Below, in pieces: positions 1 to 5,116 of a DNA stretch of 5,116 bases (within the stretch, counting starts at the first letter, position 1; every line of letters starts with the position of its first letter). The notes under the pieces are model-generated. The model was not told the origin of the DNA, did not search any database, and worked only from the letters and a program-made list of their open reading frames with translations. This DNA is from Clostridia bacterium. Lineage in GTDB: Bacteria; Bacillota; Clostridia; Oscillospirales; CAG-272. Position numbers and translations under genes: made by a program. The stretch is taken from positions 1 to 5,116 of the forward strand of contig JAFTMP010000089.1 in the NCBI GenBank assembly GCA_017452335.1, in the 5' to 3' direction.

Positions 1-541
1 CCTCCGACACTGTTTTTTTAAGCACCTCGCGCATCATGGGTGAGGCGGCTTTATAATCGGCAGAGCTGTGCTTTAAGCGGTATTTTTCCACCTTGGCGGG
101 GGCAAACAGCTCAAGCATCCTTCTGCCAAACTTATATTTTATGCGCCGCACCTTCTTTTTGAAGGTATCTGCAGGCTTTACCCCTGCGCTGTCAATGAGA
201 ATGATGCGGGACAGTCCCTTGGGCGTACCCTCCTCAAAAAGCTTGAAGATCACTCTGCCCCCAAAGGAATGTCCGATGAGGGTATAGTTTTCAAAGGAAA
301 AATGCTCGATAAATGCGCGGGTAAACTCGGCATACGCCCCCACATCCCACACGGTATCGGGCTCGGGGCTTTTGCCAAAGCCGGGGAAGTCCAAAATATA
401 AACGGTATACTTGCTTGAAAGAAGATGGGAGATGGAGGAATAGACCTGCGTATTGGTGCCCCAGCCTTCAAGAATCAGCACAGGTGCGCCCTGCCCCTCC
501 ATGGTATAATGCACTTCTCTGCCCTTTATAGTGACCGTCAT
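1..541 (-). CDS. alpha/beta-fold hydrolase, partial (C-terminus off the left edge)
   Basis: This is the first 180 residues of an alpha/beta hydrolase, reading leftward from an ATG at 541-539 and still open at the window edge. The nucleophile elbow GHSFGG (residues 90-95, Ser92 the predicted nucleophile) follows a beta strand (YTLI), and the DFPGFGKS segment (51-58) is the loop after strand beta-4 typical of this fold. ILIDSAG (114-120) matches strand beta-6. The predicted acid and His of the triad are probably in the missing part; family members usually run 230-280 residues. No signal peptide or membrane segment is visible, so it should be cytoplasmic. An AAGGGGG Shine-Dalgarno (555-549) sits 7 nt before the start. 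The usual HG oxyanion-region motif reads EGWG (residues 25-28), with Glu for His. Substrate is unknown. It is divergent from the murD operon and has its own promoter. Fold assignment is confident; function is not. Confidence 0.9.
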   Translation of the reverse strand, partial: MTVTIKGREVHYTMEGQGAPVLILEGWGTNTQVYSSISHLLSSKYTVYILDFPGFGKSPEPDTVWDVGAYAEFTRAFIEHFSFENYTLIGHSFGGRVIFKLFEEGTPKGLSRIILIDSAGVKPADTFKKKVRRIKYKFGRRMLELFAPAKVEKYRLKHSSADYKAASPMMREVLKKTVSE

Positions 542-576
542 ATTTCCGCCCCCTTCAACTACCCGTAATTCAGTAT

Positions 577-606
577 ATTATAGCACAACTTCCCTGTGAA
601 TTGCAA
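577..606 (-). promoter_or_regulatory. Sigma-A-type promoter of the alpha/beta hydrolase gene
   Basis: Read on the minus strand, there is a perfect TATAAT -10 box (582-577), preceded by TG one base upstream (585-584) to form an extended -10 (TGCTATAAT). A -35-like TTGCAA (606-601) matches TTGACA at 4 of 6 positions, with an 18-nt spacer. Transcription would start near 570, leaving a leader of about 30 nt before the ATG at 541. The site is directly visible; its activity is inferred. Confidence 0.72.
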
Positions 607-640
607 GGACTTTTCGCGGATTATTTTCCCTTGCTTGCTG

Positions 641-679
641 ACTTTTTTCACTCTTTTCAAAAAAAGAAAAAGTTTTTTT
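641..679. promoter_or_regulatory. A/T-tract region upstream of the murD promoter (possible UP element)
   Basis: This stretch consists almost only of T-runs, then A-runs, then seven T's (673-679). It ends about 10 nt before the -35 box of the rightward promoter, so the A/T tracts lie where an UP element would contact the RNA polymerase alpha subunits. ACTTTTTTC (641-649) and GAAAAAGT (666-673) could also pair into a weak A/T-only hairpin, but it has almost no GC in the stem. The role as an activating or DNA-bending element is inference. Confidence 0.35.
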
Positions 680-689
680 ATGGGGAGTG

Positions 690-718
690 TTGCGAAAAGA
701 AAAAATATGTTATATAAT
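690..718 (+). promoter_or_regulatory. Sigma-A-type promoter of the murD-M42 operon
   Basis: TTGCGA (690-695) matches the -35 consensus at 4 of 6 positions. After an ideal 17-nt spacer comes a perfect TATAAT -10 box (713-718). Transcription would begin near 725, giving a leader of about 55 nt before the ATG at 780. The box lies inside the longest open frame that could be drawn for murD (ATG at 687), which is one reason for choosing the later start. It is the only clear promoter seen for the four rightward genes. Confidence 0.75.
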
Positions 719-768
719 GGGAAAAGATACGGTGTATTTTTGCGCCGAGAAAGGATGCCTGCTTTTGC

Positions 769-772
769 AGGA
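769..772 (+). promoter_or_regulatory. Ribosome binding site that fixes the murD start
   Basis: AGGA lies 7 nt upstream of the ATG at 780. The in-frame ATG at 687 lies upstream of the predicted transcription start, and the extra 31 residues it would add do not resemble a MurD N-terminus. The 780 start gives a 456-residue protein, the normal MurD length. Confidence 0.7.
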
Positions 773-779
773 CGGTGTG

Positions 780-2150
780 ATGACCTACGAAGAATTTAAA
801 GCATCGGTAAGCGGCAAAAAAGCAGAGGTGCTGGGCATTGGCGTTTCCAATTTGCCCCTTATTGACTTTCTGCTTTCCTGCGGCATGACCGTTTGCGCAA
901 GAGATAAAAAAAGCAAAGAGGCACTGGGCAAAACAGCAACGGACCTTGAGGAAAAAGGGGTAGAGCTGATCTTGGGTGAGGGATACCTTGAAAACCTTGC
1001 GGGAGATTACATATTCCGCTCTCCGGGCATTCGTCCCGATCTGCCCCAAATCAAGAGCGCTCTTGAAAAAGGTGCGGTGCTCACCTCCGAAATGGAGCTC
1101 TTTTTTGAGCTCTGCCCTGCCCGCACCATTGCCGTGACGGGAAGCGACGGCAAGACCACTACCACGACCCTCATTTCCCTGCTTTTAAAGGAAGCGGGAC
1201 ACAAGGTGTTTGTGGGAGGCAATATCGGCGCACCGCTGTTGCCTTATGTCAGAGAAATGACTAAAGAGGATTTTGCGGTGTTGGAGCTTTCCAGCTTCCA
1301 GCTCATGACCATGGAAAAATCTGCGGAAATTGCCGTGGTGACCAACCTCTCGCCCAACCATCTTGACTGGCATACAGGGATGGATGAGTATATCGAGGCA
1401 AAGACCAACATCTTTACCCACAGCGAAAACCGTCTGCTCATTTTAAATGCCGATAACGAGGCAAGCGCCCCTCTGAAAGCTCTTGCACCGAGGGCTGTGG
1501 AATACTTTTCTTCAAAGAGCACCGAAAGTGCCCTTTACGACAAGGACGGCGTGATCTTTGAAGAAGGAAGTCCTCTTTTAAATAAAGAAGACATTCTTTT
1601 ACCCGGCGCGCACAACAGACAAAACTACATGGCGGCATATCTTGCCACAAGACAGTTCATCTCTCCCGAGCACCTTGCTTCGGTGGCGAAAAGCTTTGGG
1701 GGTGTGGAGCATCGCTTGGAGTTTGTCAGAGAATATAAGGGCATTCGCTGTTACAACAGCTCCATTGACAGCTCGCCCAGCCGTACCGCCGCCGCTCTTT
1801 CCTGCTTTGATGAGAAGGTGGTGGTCATCTGCGGCGGCTACGACAAGAACATCCCCTTCGAGCCCCTTGCCGAGGCACTTTGCAAAAAGGCAAAGAAGGT
1901 GGTGCTCACCGGTGCGACCATGATGAAGATCGCAGGGGCGCTGTTTATGTGCAACGCCGAAGAAAAGCCTGCCTATTACATGAACCCCGATTTTGACGCG
2001 GCGGTGCACGTTGCCCTCACTCTTTGTGAGGAAGGGGATGTACTGCTCCTCTCCCCCGCCTGCGCCAGCTTTGACGCTTTCCCCAACTTTATGGCAAGAG
2101 GCGCTCACTTTAAGAAACTGATAAACGACCTGCCCGAAGAGCAGTCGTGA
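780..2150 (+). CDS. murD: UDP-N-acetylmuramoyl-L-alanine--D-glutamate ligase (MurD)
   Basis: Cytoplasmic peptidoglycan-precursor enzyme: it uses ATP to add D-glutamate to UDP-MurNAc-L-Ala. The 456 residues carry all three Mur-ligase domains. The N-terminal UDP-binding Rossmann part has GIGVSN (19-24) and SPGI (81-84). The central ATPase domain has the P-loop GSDGKTT (121-127), ELSSFQL (169-175), NHLDWH (193-198) and Lys208 in EAKTNIF, the likely carbamoylated Mg-binding lysine. The C-terminal domain has PGAHNRQN (275-282), HR (311-312), GGYDKN (352-357) and SPACASFD (425-432), followed by the RG-x-x-F type ending. The segment usually written DSKATN reads SSIDSS (327-332) after Asn326, a clostridial-looking variant in which the leading Asp is Ser. 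This is the first gene of the apparent operon; the next gene starts 15 nt after its TGA. No disruption is seen, and the assignment is near certain. Confidence 0.97.
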   Translation: MTYEEFKASVSGKKAEVLGIGVSNLPLIDFLLSCGMTVCARDKKSKEALGKTATDLEEKGVELILGEGYLENLAGDYIFRSPGIRPDLPQIKSALEKGAVLTSEMELFFELCPARTIAVTGSDGKTTTTTLISLLLKEAGHKVFVGGNIGAPLLPYVREMTKEDFAVLELSSFQLMTMEKSAEIAVVTNLSPNHLDWHTGMDEYIEAKTNIFTHSENRLLILNADNEASAPLKALAPRAVEYFSSKSTESALYDKDGVIFEEGSPLLNKEDILLPGAHNRQNYMAAYLATRQFISPEHLASVAKSFGGVEHRLEFVREYKGIRCYNSSIDSSPSRTAAALSCFDEKVVVICGGYDKNIPFEPLAEALCKKAKKVVLTGATMMKIAGALFMCNAEEKPAYYMNPDFDAAVHVALTLCEEGDVLLLSPACASFDAFPNFMARGAHFKKLINDLPEEQS

Positions 2151-2390
2151 AGAAAGGAAAAACCTATGGACGCAAAAAAATTGCTTGAGGCTCTTGGCTC
2201 GGTGATGACCGTTTCGGGATTTGAGGAACGGGGACACGCCAAGGTCAAAGAGATCCTCTCCCCCTATTTTGACGAGATCGTACCCGCAGGGGTAGCGGGA
2301 CTTGCCTGCATTTCAAGATGCGGCAAGGAAAATGCTCCGCTGATCCTCATTGACGGGCACCTTGACGAGATCGGTCTGATCGTGACCGAC

Positions 2391-2404
2391 ATCAAGACGA
2401 CGGA
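2391..2404 (+). other. Site of the single-base frameshift in M42 copy 1
   Basis: Upstream, the conserved HLDEIGLIVTDIK segment is in one frame through AAG 2394-2396. Downstream, GAC-GAC-GGA-CTT-TTA from 2396 is in the frame that continues the protein. One missing G after AAG (expected AAGGACGACGG) explains it most simply, though the exact lost base cannot be fixed within a few positions. No X-XXY-YYZ slippery heptamer is present, so programmed frameshifting is not supported. Confidence 0.8.
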
Positions 2405-2417
2405 CTTTTAACCGTCG
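2398..2417 (+). other. GC-rich hairpin surrounding the premature stop codon
   Basis: CGACGG (2398-2403) and CCGTCG (2412-2417) are perfect inverted complements separated by an 8-nt loop that contains the premature TAA (2409-2411). The stem starts within two bases of the frameshift. Such a fold could promote a slippage deletion or a sequencing error, or be a coincidence of codon use. It is too close to the shift point to act like the usual stimulator of programmed frameshifting. Confidence 0.4.
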
Positions 2418-3192
2418 GGGCGCTGGGCGGGATCGACCGCCGTACCCTGACGGGTGAAAAGTTCATTGTTTACGCAGACGAACAGCTTGACGCGGTGGTG
2501 GTGAAAAAGCCCTACTGCATGATGAACGGCAACGAGCAGAAAAAGACTCCTGCTGTCAACGAAGCCCTCCTCTTCACGGGCAAGACCAAAGACGAGCTTA
2601 TCGCTCTTGGCGTAAAGGTGGGTACGCCCATCGGCTATGAAAAGAACTATTTCTCTCTGTCCGAGGATCTCTTCTTCGGTCCCTCCCTTGACAATGCCGC
2701 CGCGGCTGTGGCAGGCACCCTTGCAGTGGAAGAATTAAAGGAAAAGGCACGGAGCTGTGATATCGCGCTGTTGCTCTCTTCCCAGGAGGAAAGCTACGGT
2801 GCGGGCTTTAAAACAGGTGCATTCGCTCTGAAGCCCGATGAAATTTTCGTTGTGGACGTAGATCTGGGGCACACCCCCGAAACAGACAAAAACAAGACCG
2901 TTGCCGTGGGCGAAGGTCCCTCCGTTGCCGTTTCGGTGCAGACCGACCGCGCGATGACCAAAAAGGTGATCGCTCTTGCAAAAAAGAAGGAGATCCCCTG
3001 CCAGCCCATTTTAAACGTAAAGAGCACCGGCACCAACGCCTCTGCTGTTCCCTTCCTCATGGGCGGTATTCCCTGCGCTGTGGTGAGCATTCCCTTAAAG
3101 TATATGCACACCCCCACCGAGGGACTCTCCATCAAAGACCTTGAAAACACGGGAAAACTGCTGGCGGCGTATATTGAAGAGCGCTATGGCGC

Positions 3193-3200
3193 AAAGGAGG
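3193..3200 (+). promoter_or_regulatory. Strong ribosome binding site of M42 copy 2
   Basis: AAAGGAGG is a near-complete anti-16S match lying 7 nt before the ATG at 3208 and only 4 nt before a GTG at 3205. The spacing favours the ATG. Its strength means copy 2 can be translated on its own even though copy 1 terminates early. Confidence 0.8.
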
Positions 3201-3207
3201 CAGAGTG

Positions 3208-4233
3208 ATGAAAAACCAATTTTTTGATCTGCTGAAAAGTCTTTGTGAGGTCTTTGGACCCACGGGATGCGAGGGTCGGGTGGCTGACTTGATTGAAAAG
3301 TCCCTTGACGGTATCCCCTGCAAAAAAGATGCCGTGGGCAATCTGATTGTTCATCTTGAGGGCAAGGGCAAAAAGATCCTTGTAACTGCGCCCATGGACG
3401 AGGCAGGCTATATGATCACCGATATTGACGACAAGGGCTACGTCCGCTTTGAAAAGACGGGCAATGCCGACACCGGCTGCTTTGCGGGCAAGAGACTGAC
3501 CCTTGGAAATGAGGAAACAACTATTTCCGCTGTGGGCGGCGTGAAGGTCCTGCATCTTGCAGGCGGTGAGGCGGGCGACACCCCGAACGCAGACAAGGTC
3601 TTTGCCGAAACAGGACTTTCCTCTGAGGAATTAAAAAAGCAGCTCGACAAGGGTGACTTTGCCGCCCTGGAAGGTTCTCTTTCCACCCTGCCCGGCGGGT
3701 ATTTGGTGGGCAAGGCGCTGGAGGCAAGAGCCCTTTGCGCTCTGCTTGTCGAGGCGATCAAGGAGTTAAACAAAAAGGACGAAAAGGAACGTAACGACCT
3801 TTATTTCGTCTTTACCGTGAAGGAAAAGGCGGGTATGTCAAGCGCATCTGCCGCCGCATACACCATCTGCCCCGAGGAAGCATATCTGCTGGGCTTTGCC
3901 CCCGCAAACGATTTTGACGGTGTGGACGAGCATTTAAAGGGCGCAAAGCTGGGAGAAGGTGTGGTTGTAGCACTCAAGGACAGACGTGTGCTCTATTTTG
4001 ACTCCCCCTTAACCGAAAAGGCGCTTGCTGTGGCAAAAGAACAGAATATTCCCGCGTACGGTGCTGATATGGGTGCATGCGGTGATTTTTCTGCAGGCGC
4101 TCTTCACCTTGTGGGCGCGGGCATTCCCTGCGCATCCCTGCGCCTGCCCTGCCGCAATCCCGAGACAAACCGCGTGATCGTGAAGGAAAACGATCTTGAA
4201 AATACCCTCAGCCTGCTTTGCGCGCTGATTTGA
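3208..4233 (+). CDS. M42-family peptidase paralogue, copy 2, lacking the metal ligands (probable pseudoenzyme)
   Basis: An intact 341-residue frame with the whole M42 fold pattern but a dismantled active site. Aligned by eye to its neighbours, GHMDE becomes APMDE (His to Pro62); ALDDR or FDDR becomes ALEAR (Asp to Glu172); TVQEEVG becomes TVKEKAG (metal Glu to Lys207, with the catalytic-base Glu kept as Glu206); AFDVTG becomes GFAPAN (Asp to Ala231); and the C-terminal His in YMHTPTE becomes Glu319 in NPETNR. Scaffold segments such as PTGCEGRVADLI, DAVGNLIV, YFVFTV, GIPCAS and NDLENT remain. All five dinuclear-metal ligand positions are thus changed while the frame stays open, which suggests selection for a non-catalytic role, for example as a subunit or regulator of an M42 oligomer (inference). 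ATG 3208 overlaps the TGA of copy 1 by one base (TGATG), so translation is probably coupled. Family membership is confident; loss of activity is very likely but inferred. Confidence 0.92.
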   Translation: MKNQFFDLLKSLCEVFGPTGCEGRVADLIEKSLDGIPCKKDAVGNLIVHLEGKGKKILVTAPMDEAGYMITDIDDKGYVRFEKTGNADTGCFAGKRLTLGNEETTISAVGGVKVLHLAGGEAGDTPNADKVFAETGLSSEELKKQLDKGDFAALEGSLSTLPGGYLVGKALEARALCALLVEAIKELNKKDEKERNDLYFVFTVKEKAGMSSASAAAYTICPEEAYLLGFAPANDFDGVDEHLKGAKLGEGVVVALKDRRVLYFDSPLTEKALAVAKEQNIPAYGADMGACGDFSAGALHLVGAGIPCASLRLPCRNPETNRVIVKENDLENTLSLLCALI

Positions 4234-4249
4234 GAAAGGAAGTACGAAC

Positions 4250-5116
4250 ATGAAAATAGATATGAAGATTTTAAAGGAACTGATGCTCATTCACGGCGTT
4301 TCGGGAAGAGAAAGAGCCGTTGCAAAGCGTATTGAAGAGCTGATCACCCCTTACGTTGACTGGGTGAAGTACGATGCCATGGGCAACCTGATCTGCTTTA
4401 AGAAAGGTAGCTCCCCCGATGCCAAGAAGCTGATGCTGGCAGGTCACATGGACGAGATCGGCTTCCTTGTAACCTCTATTGATGACAAGGGCTACATTCA
4501 CTCCTCGCCCATCGGCGGCATCCACTATGTGTCCTCTGCGTTTGGCAATGTGCGCTTTGAGGACGGCACCGTGGGCGTGCTCGTTCCCGAGGCTACCTAC
4601 GGCAACAATTTCGGTGCCGACAAGTTCGTCATCGACATCGGCGCTACCTCCAAAAAGGAGACTGAAAAGAAAGTCAAGGTGGGGGATTTTGCCGCTCCCG
4701 TTTCCCATTTAGAGCATCTGACGGGCTCCTTCTGGTCGGGCAGACCCTTTGATGACCGCATCGGCTGTGCTATTATGATCCACGCCGCCATGGAGCTGAC
4801 CGACTGCAAAAACGACACCTATTTCGTCTTTACCGTGCAGGAAGAAGTAGGCTGCCGCGGCTCCAAGACCTCGGCTTACGCCATTATGCCCGACTACTCC
4901 CTTGCCTTTGACGTGACCGGCTCGGGCGACGGCCCCAAGGCGCGCCCCATGGCTGTTTCCCTTGGAAAGGGTGCGGCTGTGAAGGTGAAGGACAGCTCGG
5001 TCATCTGCGATCAGGGTTTCGTTTCCCTGCTGATGGATCTTGCAAAGGAACGCAAGATCGCCGCACAGCTTGAGATTCTCGAGGGCGGCGGAACCGATAC
5101 CTGCTCTATGCAGACG
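4250..5116 (+). CDS. M42-family metallo-aminopeptidase, copy 3, partial (C-terminus off the right edge)
   Basis: The first 289 residues of a canonical M42 aminopeptidase, a cytoplasmic dinuclear-metal exopeptidase of the TET/FrvX/glutamyl-aminopeptidase type. Visible residues are His66 and Asp68 in GHMDEIG (65-71), bridging Asp168 in FDDR, base Glu198 and ligand Glu199 in TVQEEVG (195-201), Asp221 in AFDVTGSGD (219-227), and GGGTDT (279-284). The final His ligand (R-Y-x-H-x-P-x-E type motif) should lie in the missing ~50-60 residues. The start at 4250 follows AAAGGA (4235-4240) by 9 nt and lies 16 nt after copy 2. It shares an identical 18-nt stretch with copy 2 around the TVxE motif (3802-3819 and 4820-4837). 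The exact peptide specificity cannot be read from the sequence; some family members have been annotated as endoglucanases (CelM), but aminopeptidase activity is the better supported expectation. Confidence 0.95.
   Translation, partial: MKIDMKILKELMLIHGVSGRERAVAKRIEELITPYVDWVKYDAMGNLICFKKGSSPDAKKLMLAGHMDEIGFLVTSIDDKGYIHSSPIGGIHYVSSAFGNVRFEDGTVGVLVPEATYGNNFGADKFVIDIGATSKKETEKKVKVGDFAAPVSHLEHLTGSFWSGRPFDDRIGCAIMIHAAMELTDCKNDTYFVFTVQEEVGCRGSKTSAYAIMPDYSLAFDVTGSGDGPKARPMAVSLGKGAAVKVKDSSVICDQGFVSLLMDLAKERKIAAQLEILEGGGTDTCSMQT

Larger units (their letters stand above)
2166..3208 (+). pseudogene. M42-family metallo-aminopeptidase, copy 1, interrupted by a -1 frameshift
   Basis: M42 enzymes are cytoplasmic dinuclear-metal aminopeptidases (TET, FrvX, glutamyl aminopeptidase) that trim peptides from the N-terminus. 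Translation from ATG 2166, 7 nt after AAAGGA (2153-2158), gives 81 residues ending at TAA 2409-2411. The rest of the protein continues in another frame to TGA 3206-3208. Reading G2396 twice (restoring one base) turns the junction into IKDDGLLTVGALGG, a normal M42 sequence, and yields 347 residues, the family length. In the corrected protein every key residue is present: His65 in GHLDEIG, Asp176 in SLDN, Glu208-Glu209 in SQEES, Asp231 in VVDVD and His315 in YMHTPTE. Less usual are LDN for LDDR and STGTNAS for the GGTDA-like motif. The rest of the gene is undamaged, so this is either a recent mutation or a base-calling error. Without correction it reads as two fragments, 2166-2411 and an open stretch up to 3208 that has no good internal start. 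Confidence 0.87.

Noticed and set aside
641..679. Rho-independent terminator (A/T hairpin followed by seven T's)
   Set aside because: The possible stem is almost entirely A-T, and there is no gene ending nearby on either strand for it to terminate; the divergent genes both start from this region.
687..779. Upstream in-frame ATG at 687 as the murD start, adding 31 residues
   Set aside because: The best promoter's -10 box (713-718) lies inside this stretch, the added residues do not resemble a MurD N-terminus, and ATG 780 has an AGGA site at good spacing and gives normal length.
678..1049. Minus-strand open frame of 123 codons over the murD start and promoter
   Set aside because: It shows no recognisable protein features, and it is antisense to the conserved N-terminal domain of MurD.
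1599..2237. Minus-strand open frame of 212 codons antisense to murD
   Set aside because: It lies wholly opposite conserved murD motifs and the start of M42 copy 1, has no recognisable domain, and is a by-product of codon bias.
2391..2418. Programmed -1 ribosomal frameshift in M42 copy 1
   Set aside because: There is no slippery heptamer, and the hairpin begins too close to the shift point. A lost base or sequencing error is simpler.
3205..3207. GTG at 3205 as the start of M42 copy 2
   Set aside because: It is only 4 nt from the Shine-Dalgarno, whereas ATG 3208 is 7 nt away and forms the typical TGATG overlap.
2495..3208. Separate gene starting at GTG 2495
   Set aside because: No ribosome binding site precedes it, and the protein-coding similarity in this frame begins upstream at 2396, so this is the second part of M42 copy 1.
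4271..4708. Minus-strand open frame of 145 codons opposite M42 copy 3
   Set aside because: It is antisense to the strongly conserved metal-binding region of copy 3, with no ribosome binding site or domain of its own.

Overview
The window looks like chromosomal DNA from a Gram-positive Clostridia-type bacterium (Eubacteriales, Oscillospiraceae-like). This rests on the clostridial flavour of MurD (GIGVSN near the N-terminus, GSDGKTTTTT P-loop, an NSSIDSSPSR motif in place of the classical DSKATN), strong AAAGGA/AAAGGAGG ribosome binding sites, tight gene packing and roughly even GC content. The organism assignment is inference; no marker fixes a genus. I see no mobile element, CRISPR array, tRNA or rRNA.

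Layout. (1) Positions 1-541, minus strand: the first 180 residues of an alpha/beta-fold hydrolase that runs off the left edge. (2) Positions 542-779: an AT-rich divergent regulatory region with two well-formed sigma-A-type promoters, one firing left into the hydrolase (577-606) and one firing right (690-718), separated by A/T tracts. (3) Positions 780-5116, plus strand: an apparent operon of murD (456 aa) followed by three tandem paralogues of M42-family metallo-aminopeptidases (TET/FrvX/glutamyl-aminopeptidase type). Gaps are 15 nt, a 1-nt TGATG overlap and 16 nt.

The three M42 copies differ. Copy 1 (2166-3208) keeps all expected metal and catalytic residues but is broken by one missing base near 2394-2399, so its frame stops at 2411; restoring one base gives a normal 347-residue enzyme. 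Copy 2 (3208-4233) is an intact full-length frame in which all five metal-ligand positions are substituted, so it looks like a pseudoenzyme. Copy 3 (4250 to the right edge) is the most canonical, with every ligand that lies inside the window present; its last ~50-60 residues, with the final His ligand, are outside.

Working idea (inference): M42 enzymes form large tetrahedral dodecamers, and hetero-oligomers of paralogues are known in archaea. A co-expressed set of active and catalytically dead subunits could build a mixed TET-like particle in which the dead subunit is structural or regulatory. Co-transcription behind murD, which adds D-Glu to the peptidoglycan precursor, suggests either housekeeping co-expression with growth or a role in peptide/Glu turnover; the sequence does not decide between these.
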